DNA of 64,000 nt from Prochilodus magdalenae (taxonomy: Eukaryota > Chordata > Actinopteri > Characiformes > Prochilodontidae), in contig JAMWET010000569.1 of the NCBI GenBank assembly GCA_024036415.1, forward strand, positions 1-64,000. The letters run 5' to 3'. The position numbers and the translations under genes are program-made. Positions within the stretch are counted from its first letter, which is position 1. The number at the start of each line of letters is the position of its first letter. A model generated the notes under the pieces. It ran no database searches and was not told the origin of the DNA. It saw nothing but the letters and a program-made list of their open reading frames with translations. Positions 25,066-51,153 of this stretch are shown one piece after another.

Positions 25066-28000
25066 TTTTAAAGACTAGTAGGAATTTTGACCAGCCGGTG
25101 GACCTCCCCTTCAGTTCTAATAGGCTACAGAGAGGCTGGAGAGGGGGAGTGACTCCCCAGCTGTAAAACCACCTGCAGGACACTTTCAGTTTTGATTTCT
25201 CGGCAGAGTTTGAGGAAGACAGCGGAGCAGGTCTGAGCTCCACAGCTTATATCCACCTCTGGACCTGATTATTCCAGGTGGGTTAAATTTACGGAGCTGA
25301 AAACGCCCCGAACAGACATGTTAGCATTATTAGCTTCCAGTTCTAGAGCTGAGGAGAAGGAGGTTAAGTCAAGTGTGAGTATAAACACAGACGGCGGCCG
25401 CTGTTTACATCTTATATCTCATTAAATATATCATATTTAGATAGTAGTTGGTTCAGTAAAGCCAAATAAATCGTTTTTCCTCAGTTTTACTGCGGTTACG
25501 GGAACAGACGTCGTGTGAAAGCTCGTCGTTTCGTCTGCAGAAGAAGCGAAAGTGATAGTGTTGCTCTGACAGGAGTTAGCATGTTAGCATAACTTAGTTT
25601 AAAGTTCTATAAATGTACATAAAACGGGCTACAATCTATTTTTTAACTTTGGTGACTAATGCACATATAGGTGCTCAGTTTACTTAACAACAGCAAGGAA
25701 GCGTTTTCTAAAAGGTTGAAGTTAATTTTATTTTAAAATTAATTCCCTGTTCCACCTTAAATGGTACAGTATTTACAGTCTGGCATGCTGCTCTGTTTAA
25801 GGTGGAACGGAGATTTCGAATAACAAGCTAACTTTAACTAACAAGCTGACTAAATATGTTCCAGGTTAAGGCAAGAAACACGTTTAATAAATCTTATTTC
25901 ATGCTGATTCAACGTTAAATCTCAAATTTAACCCAAATCCATTCTTTCTGTCAGTCCATTCTTTAGATACATCCTTTTATGACCCAGTTGTTGCTCAAAA
26001 AATGCTTTAAAAGCTATAACTAACCAGCTAAAATCAGAAATAACTTATATTATATACTGAGACGTATTAGTTCCATACCAGGTACTGATTGTTTAATATA
26101 GGGTATTATACGATATGGCCTTTTTTTTTTCATTATATCACGATACTTTTAAGATGATAAGCAGCACAATACTTATTTATAGATTATGATATTAATAGTA
26201 ATATGAACTACAGCTAGTTTTAAATACTGTGCTGCTTTAAAGCCACTGTAATAGGCCTGAGTGTGATCACTTGGTAATGAAACATGCAGTTCATAGTTGA
26301 GATTTAGGTGCAGATGATATCCACGATCTGGTTCGAAAAGCTGTGGTATAATTTATCACAGTAATTATACAATTGCCCACTTCTAGTTGAATATCAGCAG
26401 AAAATGGAATATAAGGCACCATTTAAGGTGGAACTGGAAATTGTAGTACAGTTTGCTATGTATTCTGTTAGCAGTGTTGTTTAGTTGTAGGCAAAAATAG
26501 AAACTACGCCAATCAGATACCAGATAGGACAGGAAATGAGTCCCCTGTGACAGAAACATTCTTAATAGCTTGTAATGCATACATCCAGTCTACTTAAAAT
26601 ATCAGGGAAGGGTTTCCTTGTGGTTAAACTTGTCTTCTTATTCTGTCTAACTGCTGCATCATTTAAGGTGGAAATGGAAATTGTAATAAGAAGCTAACTT
26701 TGTGAAGTGTACCTGGATATTTTCTAGTGGCAATGTCTTATTTTTTTTTAATGTCAACCTTCAGTATTTGTTTAGTAAAAAGAACCCAAACAAACCCAAC
26801 ACCCCATTAGTATAAATAGACATGGTACTGATCCAGTACCAGGTACTGATATTGGTTGGATATAGAGTTGGGCGATTTGCCCAAAACATTATGCCTCAAG
26901 ACGTTTCCTTGATGCACGATATGCAACACCGTGTGCCAAATACACACTTACGTATGTTTAAGTATGCAGTACAGTTATGAATGTCAAAGTTGAGGATACA
27001 CAAACACCCACAGTGCACACTTAGAACCAGATGAGTACGGTAATGATGGACACTACTTATCCCAGAATGCAATGGGGAAACAGAAAGGGAGGAGTTCCCC
27101 TTACATCATGTGGTGTAAAGGAATGAAGGGGTGAGGAACACTGTTGGTGATGGATAAAGGAATGAAGGAAGTGTTGTTAATGAATAAAGAAATGACGGAG
27201 TAAAGGAACAATGTTAGTGATGGATAAACGAATGAAGGGGTGACAGAGAGGAGGTCTAGCTTGCTAGCTGCTGGTAAACTTTAGTTTGCTAAGTTTCTCT
27301 GACTCTGCAACTGTTCTTTGTGGGCGGGGCCAGAGACATCTGTCTTGTGATTGGTTAGGGGAATGATTACAGCAGCATTACCCAAGATCAGGATATTGTT
27401 AGAAACAAGAAACACACAGTTCCTCCTCCCTCTCCGTTTCAGCCATCGGTGGTCATAACGGTCGCTCGCCAAGAGCTCCAGCCATGGTTGTGCATCCTCC
27501 CATGTTGGACTGATTTCACTCGTTCAGTACTACAGTGACTCCTTCACCCCTGCAGGTACAGAGTGGTATTACAGACAGGACAGGCTGGGCTAGCTGGTTA
27601 GCATAATATTTAACTTTAGCAGCAACATACGTAGACAGCTCTGACACACCAACAAAACTATTATTATTTAACATCCTGTTGATCGTTTTAGGTTATTTTA
27701 GAACGTAGAATTTTACATACGCTCCTTTAAGGCTTAAAAAAAATACGATACAGTGCTACAAATTCGTGTCACCTCGTAAAAACGGGGTCTCACGTTCCAA
27801 GGTGTTTTAAGATGTTTCCCTATGCACTAGGGCTGAATCCAGGTATTCTGTATTTGGATATTTGTTTGTTGGGTATGTATTCATTTTAATTTGGGGAACT
27901 TTGGGATTCAGGTATTCCAGATATTCTACTGAGGTTCTGCTGAGGTTGGTCTGTTCACTGTCCAGTAAACTCTTCAGTTATTATTCTAGATCTTTCTCTG

Positions 28001-29934
28001 AGAGGAGAAGAGGAACCGGCTGCAGCTGATACGCTGAGTTACAGTCTTACACCAGTGAAGACACACAGCTAACGCACACACAGCTAACGCACACAGCTAG
28101 CACACCTAGCTAACGTTAGCTCCCACTGGTAAACTCCAGACTGGCCCTGTGTGGGGAGACCCTTGACTAGACTGTGGGGTTTATAGGGTGTTTCTTGCTA
28201 AGAACCCGTATCTTCATGTTCCTGTTGTTATCAGTTTAATGTGCTGTCCAGCTAAAGCTAATAAAGCACCCCTAGAAACCCCACAGACTATATAGAGTAT
28301 CTGCAAAGGGCCAGTTTGTCTTTCTCAGTATGTGCTAATGTTCGCTAGGTTAGCTAGTTAGCTAACATTAGAGCCCACTGTAGGAGCTGTAACAACTGCA
28401 GATCAACTGCAGACTCTCCTCCTCTCTTTCTCACCACGAGGGAACAGCTAGAATGACACCTGAGTAGGTTTTTGTCAGACTCAGATCTATTCAAGTAATA
28501 AGAGCCTCAGCAAGTACAGTACAGGCTCATACCTGTACATGGAAGTCGCTACGTCACGGCTTTACTAGCGGACTTATATACAGGATGTCTGAACTAGCGG
28601 ACTTTAAATAACAACCCCTCCAAGCTTTAAATATTCACGTTTGATCAGTGCTAACTCTCCAGAGCCTTAAAAATGGTATTCTGGCCAGCCCTATGTTAGA
28701 ACTTTGGTTATTTTGGAATATTCAGTTTGTTATTTTAGTTTCAGTATTTTTGGAGTACAAAGACCCCAAACAAACCCAAAACACCGAAAGGCTTAGGTCC
28801 TCGGTCCCGTCCAGTCTGGTCCACTCTAACAGGAGGTATTTTTGGGGAATCTTATATACAGTAGGAGAAGGCCAGAAGGAGGAGTTTAAGGAGGAGTAAG
28901 AGGAGGTTGAAGATGAGGAAGATTAGTGTGGAGGAAAAGAAGGAGGGGGTTATTGGGGATGAAGATGAGAACCTGAAAAGACCTGAAAGAGATGTAGACA
29001 CAAGAGGTGGGTGACTGTAGCACCTTAAAGTGTGAGACCCTATAATGTAAATGAAGGAGTGAGGTGGTCTCTACTCTCTGCAAAGATGGGAGATGAGTAG
29101 AAGTCAAATGGGAAGTCTAGTGATTATCTAGGACCTAGAAATCTAGAATCTAGAACTGGGAAATACAACAAGATCTATCATTATTGTGATACATGGTCAG
29201 TACTTGTAGTAACACGGACCAACTGCATGTTCAATTATACAGAGAGTAAAATGAGTTTACTGCAGCACAGGATGTACAAATATTGAATAGACATGTCATG
29301 AAACTTCCTTTATTTGCAGTATTAGATTTTTGCCATAACTGAACCTTCATACATTCATAAATGACATGTCCACCTGAATTTCAGTGATCTGTTCTTCAGA
29401 GCTTATAAAAGAGCATGTACAGTAAGCCTGGGGTTGTTTTGAAAGGTGTGTATGATCATTATGGGATTTTATGTCTTTATAGGCGGTGTAAAGGTGATCT
29501 CTTATGCCCTGTCCTTTTTAAAAGCCTTTCAGTTTCCTCAGTCAGTAAGACGTTCCAGCTGCTGGAATTAGGTCATGTGCAGTGGTGGAGTGACCATAAT
29601 AACCAGATCTCCTTTTGAATTCTGGGCATATGCACGGCTACAGTTGCTTTTTACTGGGCTAAAATCCAGGACTCTCCCGCAGTTAGGCTAACTTAGGCTA
29701 GCTTGACTTGATCATGATTTTGTAATATGCTCTTTACCCCACCGCTTGAATACCCAGGTAAGTGTGACAATCAGATAATATTCTCATTAGTGTACAAACA
29801 TAGTGTTAAGTCAAATATTAAGTTGAAATTGTATAATATAATCATAATTATATATTTTTGTCTGTTGTCAGTGCAAGGGATATTATGACTGTATATTTCA
29901 TTAGCTCCACCTCCTTGTATCTGCACTTACTGTC
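25066..29934. other. Right arm outer part, no gene recognised
   Basis: Mirror of the left-arm segment 1063-5934, with the same short repeats and no supported exon. Confidence 0.45.
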
Positions 29935-30245
29935 CACTGTATCAGCTCTTCTGACCATACAGGACACTCTGTAGGTGTACAGGTCCAGACTGTAGTCCAT
30001 CTGTTTTTCTGTATACTGTATTACCCTGTTCTTTAATGGTCAGGACCCCCACAGGACCACCACAGAGCAGGTATGATGTGGGTGGTGGATCATTCTCAGC
30101 ACTGCAGTGACACTGACGTGGTGGTGGTGGTGTGTTAGTGTGGGTGGTGCTGGTAAGTGTAAGTGGATCAGACACAGCAGTGCTGCTGGACACCTCAGTG
30201 TCACTGCTGGACTGAGAATAACACTAATGACACACAGTAACTATA
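29935..30245. repeat. Dispersed repeat, right arm (mirror of 690-1062)
   Basis: The right-arm copy includes a (GTG)n-like run (30116-30132) absent from the left arm copy. It lies 220 bases upstream of the deltex gene leader. Confidence 0.6.
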
Positions 30246-30462
30246 AACCATAATCCTAGTATATGTGTTATGAATAACCCAATTAATGGGATATAGGACA
30301 GGTTTCTTTGTTGGAGTTCAAGAAGAACAGCTTTTATCTGGTGTCAGAAACTGTAATATGCTGTTTATTCAATAATCAACTAACTGCAAGTATCAGTTGT
30401 TGGCCAAAATATTAGGACACTCTCGTTGTATTAGTAAACACTATCATTGTTTCTGGTTCCAG

Positions 30463-30501
30463 GTTTGAAAGCCAACTGAAGCTTGAAGCAAAGAAACAGT
30501 C
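30463..30501 (+). other. Probable 5' UTR part of deltex-like exon 1
   Basis: A good 3' splice site (a T/C-rich tract ending CCAG at 30462) lies 39 bases before the start codon. Exon 1 as drawn may therefore be the second exon of the transcript, with an upstream noncoding exon somewhere in the palindrome arm. No promoter was identified next to it. The ATG context has an A three bases before the start and G at +4. Confidence 0.4.
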
Positions 30502-43844
<13,343 letters not shown>

Positions 43845-46114
43845 AGATAAAAATGATTACAAAAGTACATATAATTCATATTTTGTCTTTTTATATCATT
43901 TTCAGTTGATAAGCAGCTTTAAGTGAATGAGCAGGTGTAGTTAGACACAACTAGATTATACACGGCTCAAAAAAATAAAGGGAACACTTTAAAAACACAT
44001 CAGATCTCAATGGGGAAAAACTCCTGCAGAATATCTTCCCCCATATAGACTGGGTAAAGTGTTAGGAAGAGAGGACACCACATCGTTTGATGGAAATGAA
44101 AATGATCACACTACAGAGGGTTGAATTCAAAGACACCCTGAAAATCAAAGTGAGTAAATCCTGCAGCAGGCTCGTCCATTTAACCCACACTCCACTGCAG
44201 CAACTCAGAATGGTGCTCAGTAGTTTGTATGGCCCCCACACGCTCCTAATGAGACGACAGATGGTGTCCTGGGGGATCTCCTCCCAGATCTGGACCAGGG
44301 CATCACTGAGCTCCTGGACAGTCTGACGTGCACCCTGGTGGCGTTGGATGGACCGGAACGTAATGTCCCAGAGGTTCTATTGGGTTTAGGTCAGGCGAGC
44401 CGGTGGGCCAGTCAATGGTATCAATTCCTTCATTCTCCAAGAACTGCCTGCACACTCTCGCCACATGAGGCCGGGCATTGTTGTGCACCAGGAGGAACCC
44501 AGGACCCACTGCACCAACGTAGGGTCCGACAACGGGTCCGAGGATTTCATCCTGATACCTAATAGCAGTCAGGGTGCCGTGGTCTAGCCTGTAGAGGTCT
44601 GTGCGTCCTTCCAGGGATATGCCTCCCCAGACCATCACTGACCCACCACCAAACCAGTCATGCTGAATGATGTTGCAGGTGGCATAACATTCTCCACGGA
44701 GTCTCCAGAGCCTGTCATGTCTGTCACATGTGCTCAGGTAAACCCTGCTCTCACCTGTGAAAAGCACAAGGCGCCTGTGGCGGATCTGCCAATTCTGGTG
44801 TTCTGTGGCAAATACCAATCGAGCTCTACGGTGCTGGCCAGTGAGCACAGGGCCCACTACAGGACGTTGGGCCCTTAGGCCGCCCTCATGAGGCCTGTTT
44901 CTGATTGTTTGATCAGACACATTCACAGCAGTAGGGCTCTGGCAGTGCTCCTCCTGTTCCTCCTTACACAGAGGAGCAGATACCGGTCCTGCTGAGGGGT
45001 TAAGGACCTTCTACAGCCTTGTCCAGCTCTCCTAGAGTAACTGCCTGTCTCCTGGAATCTCCACCGTACTCCTAAGACTGTGTTGGGAGACACAGCAAAC
45101 GTTGTGGCAGTGGCACATATTGATGTGCCATCCTTCAGTAGTTGGACTACCTGTGCAACCTCTGTAGGGTCCAGGTACCGCACCATGGTACTAGTAGTGA
45201 CGCTGACCCAAGTCAACTGCAGAACTAGTGAAGGATCAGTGGGAAAAGATGAGGGGGGATGAAATGTCAATGACCTCGTCCTTTTAAACCATTCCTGTTT
45301 TGGGGGGTGTCTCATTGTTGCTCCTCTACTGCACCTGTTGGTAATTTCATTAACACCAAAGCAGCTGAAACTGATTAACGGCCCTCCCTACTACTTAACT
45401 GACCGGATCAATATCCCTGAAGGTGAACTGAGTTGATGCTGTACTCTGATTTAAAAGTGCTCCCTTTATTTTTTTGAGCAGTGTATTATAGATTTTTAAC
45501 GTGAAGCTAAACACGGTCTCTGCAGTAAACTGTCAACACTTCTGGATGTGGGGTCTGTTTTGGATCAATGGGCCTCATTCACCAATCAATCATAATAAAA
45601 AATATCTTCATAAGCTTAAGCTGTCTTGTTATTTTGGCTTTAGAATACACACACACACTTACGATCATGAAGGTGCAGTTTAAGAACATCGGACACAGCT
45701 CATTAAAAAAAGATATTGGTGAATAGGTGTAGGTGTCCTACGTAGCAGCCAGTCTTGACTGACTGCTCTGAACTGCCGTTCTCTAAAGACTTTTAGGACA
45801 GTGGAAATTGTGATGGTAGAAGATGGTATTTTTACAGGCGCCTCCTGCTTTTTTGCCATCAGTATCTGATTATTACTAAACCACCCGTGAACCTACACGA
45901 TCAGGCTATCAGCTCTTCAACAACACAAGTCTGAGAACTCGTTACACTTCATGAACATATGTAAAATCACGCACAGTGGTTCTCATGCTACACCATCTTC
46001 TTTTAAATCTGCTGGTTTTTCATTGTAACGTGAATATTTAGTACACTGATTGCACTTTTGTAATTTCACACTTTGCAGACTGTAATGGTGACTGGATAAA
46101 AGAATACAAATAAA
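43845..46114 (+). other. Probable 3' UTR of the deltex-like gene, interrupted by a transposon
   Basis: After the stop codon there is no clear polyadenylation signal before the Tc1-like element. AATAAA occurs at 46109-46114, beyond it. If transcription continues to that site, the element lies in the 3' UTR. An earlier site could be used instead. Confidence 0.35.
43961..45483 (-). mobile_element. Full-length but decayed Tc1-like transposon
   Basis: Terminal inverted repeats of about 30 bp (GGCTCAAAAAAATAAAGGGA at 43964 and its complement ending GAGCAGTG at 45483) are flanked by TA dinucleotides, as expected for Tc1/mariner target duplication. The minus strand holds transposase in two frames: DNA-binding part about 45315-44923 and DDE part about 44926-44303. 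Decay is clear: a frame break between the parts, FTGES where relatives have FTDES (first catalytic Asp lost), HNNARPH (second Asp to Asn), and a frame change after SPDLNPIE. It cannot move itself. It lies 116 bases after the deltex stop codon. Confidence 0.88.
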
Positions 46115-46850
46115 AACAGATCATGTACAAAAACAGTCTTCTAGTGATTTAGTCCTTAAGATCTTACAATTTTACTGACATTACACTGATAAAGACATCA
46201 AGTAAAGTAGTATTTAGTGTAATTCAGAATTTAATGCCACTAAGTCACAGAGCGTCATTGGGATCATGCTAATAGAGACTAACATAGTGGTAGGGGTGGA
46301 TGTGGCTAACAGTGCTAACAGAGGCAAGTGCCAGGAAATCAAACACTCCCAGTTTGGTTTCCTCACTGACTTGAGAAGATGATCAGAGCAGATCAGCAGC
46401 TGAGATCTCTGTCTGGGTCAGTACTGGAGCTTGGCTCTCACTGGATTTCAGATGATAAAGGCTAAAGAACCCGTTAGCGTTCTGTTAGCGAGTTTGTTAA
46501 TTGGTACTAGACGGCAGCATAGAGAGTGATTATCTGAAGGAGAATGGGACGGTTTTCTTCGTCTTTTAGACTTTTTGTAAACTGGTGAAGTCAAGGTCAT
46601 CCAGGTGATACCATGGTGATGGTCAAGCTGACCAGTTCAGACCAGATCGGCTGTGTTCAAGAAACTTCTTCATTAGCAGCTCAAACACACCCACAAACAG
46701 CTTCTCTGACCTACTTCCACCTTAACACAACAGAAACTGAGTAATCGCAGTCAGCGCCACCGAGCTCACACACTCAGGAGCTCATTTAAAAACGAATTCC
46801 CCCATAAGTGGGTGTGGTGTCGGGTGGTTCAGATCGTCAGTGGTGGTGAT
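45486..46850. other. Intergenic stretch between deltex-like and HECT genes, first part
   Basis: Unique-looking AT-rich sequence with a candidate AATAAA at 46109. At 46720-46790 is a piece (CAGAAACTGAGTAA, then CACCGAGCTCACAC) that is repeated at 48715-48790. No coding exon is supported. Confidence 0.4.
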
Positions 46851-46854
46851 AGGA

Positions 46855-47190
46855 ACCAGGGTTCTCCATGTCTAGAACACACATACAGACACGTTATTGA
46901 CTATCTAAACCACCAGTGAACCTACACGTGTCTTCTGAGTGTGTATGGAACGTTGATGATGAAAATCTGGAAAACCTGGAAATACTAAGTTCCTTTGGGG
47001 GACTATTTGACCTCACAGCGCCCTGCAGCATGTATCCCTCCACCATGAATGGAGTTTAAGGCTGAGATCTTCTCCACACTATCATAAACAGCGTCTCAGA
47101 CATCAGGCAGCGTATTCAGAACCACCTCCTGTAGGAACTTCCTGTGAGGGAGCTTTTAGAGGGGACGTCTGGTTACCTTCACCACCTATA
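46855..47190 (+). repeat. Foldback/MITE-like element, single-ended copy
   Basis: The sequence from GTTCTCCATGTCTAGAACAC to GGTTACCTTCACCACC matches 5935-6265 and its mirror 24725-25065. It includes the stretch ACCTCACAGCGCCCTGCAG, which forms the inverted ends of the copies at 57763 and 60144. No protein is coded. Confidence 0.75.
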
Positions 47191-47529
47191 GTATTTCGCA
47201 CTAAACCACTCCCGCTTACTCAAAAGCCCCTGAAGTAGGGATGGGCCTGCCGTCCTTGTAATTACTTTGGATGTGGTAGGAATTGTCCATGGTGTAGGCT
47301 GTAGGCTGGTGTGTAAGGAACAGCCTGGTGGAACAACGAGATCACTGTACGTGTTCTAGACATCTGAGTGCATTTAATAAAGCGCCCGATAGCTGCACAA
47401 ATGGGGATTAGATTTAATCTTGGAAATTTAGTCAATTTGAGATGCAAAAGGGAAAATCAAAACAATGTACAGCACCATCTTTATGGGATTTATATCCATC
47501 TACTCAGGTCTTTTTCTTTGAGATTTTGG

Positions 47530-48060
47530 TCCGCTAACTCGTACTGTGTTAGGCAAAAGACTTCGAGACCGAAACCAGGAACGGTTTATTTACAACCAGG
47601 CGATCTCAGCAAGCACCAGTAAACAGCGAAACAATGGGAGAAGCTAAATCAGAGTCAGGGACAGGCGGAGGTCAGAACCAGGTAGTACAAGCAGCGAGGG
47701 CGAACAAGTTTAAAGGGGAAAGCCAAAGAGAGAAAGCAGAAATTCAAACCGGAGAGTCAGAGCACGAGCAAAAGAGTAGTGGAGGAACGAAGGGAGTCGG
47801 AAACCAGAATAAGACACTACGAAAAAGGACCGCTCGGGATTGCTAAACAATGCTTAGCAAAGCTTCGCAGGGAACCCGTGTGAAACCCAGCCTTAAATAC
47901 AGGCAGTAATTAGATACAGCTGGAGTTAAAACTCGAGCGATCTATAGCGAATCACGGAGTCCGAACGGGGGCGCCTATATATGACGTCATCGAGCGTGGC
48001 CCTCTGGGAAGTGGAGTCCCGAAGAGCGGGGAAGCCGGGGAGACGCGGAGGCGTGACATA
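47530..48060. repeat. Dispersed repeat upstream of the HECT gene
   Basis: A 530-base block (GGTTTATTTACAACCAGGCG to GACGCGGAGGCGTGACATA) differs in composition from its neighbours and resembles an abundant nonautonomous fish repeat I know only by appearance. It contains TATATATGACGTCATCG near 47978, a CRE-like palindrome. No gene is seen in it. Confidence 0.5.
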
Positions 48061-48331
48061 CTGCAGTTTTAAAATATAGACACCAATCCACCTTCGGAAT
48101 GTCTGATTGGGAATTTTGGTGCTGATTCTGTGTAGCAGGAAAAAAATATAAAAATACAGCTGAAACGATCCAGTGTCCAAGGCTGGACCTGGTCTGAGTC
48201 TACGTGAGAAGCAGATCTCCACCTCCTTCATCCGGAGACTGACCTCAGGTCAGGACTCGTATCATCTAATCATTACCTGGCGGTTTCAGGTTATGGAATG
48301 TGCAAGGGTGAGCACATTAAGCCCCGCCCTC

Positions 48332-48338
48332 TTTTAAA
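48332..48338 (+). promoter_or_regulatory. Possible TATA-like element of the HECT gene
   Basis: TTTAAAA about 130 bases upstream of the start codon, just after a GCCCCGCCC GC box. A splice-acceptor-like CTAG at 48417-48420 lies between it and the ATG, so the leader may be spliced. Weak evidence. Confidence 0.25.
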
Positions 48339-48467
48339 ACCCTCCGGTGTGTTACCACATGACAGCTGGTGGAGTCAGAGGTTCCTGTGCACCGCTGAAC
48401 GCTGTGTGTTTCTGGTTCTAGATCTGAGAGTCAGCGTTAGGAGCGCAGAGCTACCAGACCTTCAGGC

Positions 48468-51153
48468 ATGTGTGACGAGGAGCAGCCGATGGAAGTTGAT
48501 ATGGTTGATGGGGATGACGTCACTGTGAGTATCGCTATGGAGATTACATATAGAGGCTATTGATATCTCTTCATGGTGGAGCTACATGGTGCATCATTCT
48601 TTAACACCACAATCAGCACCGACCGCAGCTCATACGTGTGGAGGCTGTGTGTGGAGGCTGTGTGCGGAAGCTGTGTGCGGAAGCAGGCTGAGTTTCTGTT
48701 CTCTGACTTACTTTCACTTCAGCACAATAGAAACTGAGTAACCCCAGTCTGAGTCTCCGAGCTCACCTGCTCCGGAGCTCACTCAGCCACCTCCACTCTA
48801 ACTGTACCTGGGCCTGGTAAGGTGGTTCAGGTGGGAACCAGGGCTCTCCATGTCTACCTCACACACACAGCCCACTCAGAGCTGTATACATGGATCATAT
48901 GTCTGATTGATCGTCGCTGTGGTAACAGCTGTATGGAGGATCTCGGGTCATGTCCTGCTTCCTGTAGGTCTGGATGCTGTATGATCAGTAACACTAATCA
49001 GCTCATGCTCACACGTTGTTGATATTTTCAGACAGACACATCGTCGAGTTTCTACCCAGGCGTGATCCAGCGCCACAGCCAGGAGCCCCAGGAGACCCCC
49101 AGGCCAGAGCCGCTGCCTCTCCTCCTGTGAGTCACAGTTACGGCCCACTGAGTTTCACAAGTCAGATTGAACATCTCACTGTCGGGAGGAACCTTCATTT
49201 CTCACATCTCATCTTTAAAACTCACCAGCCGGGTCAGAACAGCAGAACACGGTTCTAGTTGCTACATAGAACCAGATACAACACGTTCTCCATCAACCTG
49301 AGGAACCACGTCACCATACAGAGAACCACTTCAGTGTGCAAATGGCTCTATCAGGGTTTATGGTTCTATAGAGAACCACGGTATCTGCTATAGAACCCTT
49401 CTAAAGAGGAAATTAATAACTGGTATATCTCTAACTTATTTATATAACATATAGATTATTACTGGAATCATGAATGAATGCAGCTTCAATTTGATCCAAA
49501 TATGAGATCAAAGTGAATAAAAGCTAATTAACAATAATATGCTGTATATGTATGTACTAGAGGTATATCATAATTATATGATTATTGTAATAAAAGATAA
49601 TATAATATCTGGCTTTTTAAGTTTACATGTTTATGATGTACACAGGCATACGATCACAATGAGGTTCTCTCATTAAGGGCTGATCATTTGTCTGGTGTCG
49701 TGTGTGTGTCTTACAGTAAGCTAAATGAAAACTATGCTTATGATAATCTCAGAATGAGACGGTATCACACACCCACTGGGTTTATGTTCACTCCCACAGG
49801 CTTCATTTTGGCGTCACTCCCTTTCTTTGAAATCAGTGAAGCCGCTAAAGACCAGGTGTGTACTGTGTGGTGATTCCGCAGGTCGTTTCCGGGCTATCTT
49901 GGAAAGTCCACTCCGGTACGGGGCAGGAAGAGGGTCTCCCCCTACGAGGCGGTCAGCACCAGGACAGTGTTCATGAAGTTCTACCTCGTGAACAAGTACA
50001 TGGACAGAACACCGAAACCACGAGAAGAGCTGTCCCTATACGCCGCGGGCATGGGGAGGCGCACCGTCATGCTCCCGGAAAACGCAGACCACTCCGAGGT
50101 CAGTGGAGGTTACTGATGATGATGATGATGATGATGATAATAATAATAATAATAATAATAATATTACTATTATTATTAATAATAATAATTTTATCATCAG
50201 CAGACACACTCACCATACAGACTGTAGTCCACCTGATGAATAGACAGTTCATCTAGACAGAACCTTCCTCTAAATAACACCCAGCTAAGAGCGACCTGCG
50301 CTCAGTAAAGGGCTAGAGAATTAACACTAGCATTAAATACCCGCTATACACCCTGTACAGAACCACACTAGTGCACACTGTATACACAGCCATACACTAT
50401 AACATCTCTGGCATGCGACTATACAGCCTTTTTAAAGGAGCAGTGTAAGAGTTCTAAGGAGGATCTATGATCAGAAATGGTATATAATCTACAGATCTAG
50501 GTCCTCATTAGTGAATAATTACCTGTATATACAGATCTAGGTCCTCATTAGTGAATAATTACCTGTATATACAGATCTAGGTCCTCATTAGTGTATAACT
50601 GCCTGTATCTACAGATCTAGGTCCTCATTAGTGTATAATTACCTGTATATACAGATCTAGGTCCTCATTAGTGTACTATTACCAGTATCTACAGATCTAG
50701 GTCCTCATTAGTGTACTATTACCAGTATCTACAGATCTAGGTCCTCATTAGTGTACTATTACCAGTATCTACAGATCTAGGTCCTCATTAGTGTACTATT
50801 ACCAGTATCTGCAGATCTAGAACCTCGTTAGTGTATAATTGCCTGTATATACAGATCTAGGTCCCCATTAGTGTACATTTACTTGTATCTACAGATCTAG
50901 GTCCTCAGTTGTGTATAATTACCTGTATCTTTGTGTGGTTTAGCAGACTGAACTATACTACCTCACCACTGGGGGTCACACACTGCTGTAATCATGCCCT
51001 ATAGGGGGCGTAACTGAGTGCTGTATACACTGTATTGCTGAATGATCAGAGACCCAGGTTATTGTTCCTCCATGCAGGTCACAAGACTTCTGACTGAGCA
51101 GTACCCCAAACTGTCCAGCCTATCAGGAGGGTGGCTCCTCTACAAGGCCCTGG
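48468..51153 (+). CDS. HECT gene, exons 1-4 (N-terminal region)
   Basis: Exon 1 gives MCDEEQPMEVDMVDGDDVT, acidic and short. Exon 2 is Pro/Ser-rich. Exon 3 (49882-50098) codes for a basic stretch RGRKRVSPYEA followed by VFMKFYLVNKYMDRTPKP and YAAGMGRRTVMLPENADHSE. Exon 4 continues with TRLLTEQYPKLSSLSGGW. The pattern of beta-like and helix-like segments suggests a small folded domain, perhaps ubiquitin-like, but I cannot name it. Intron 3 holds a 40-bp tandem repeat. Confidence 0.8.
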
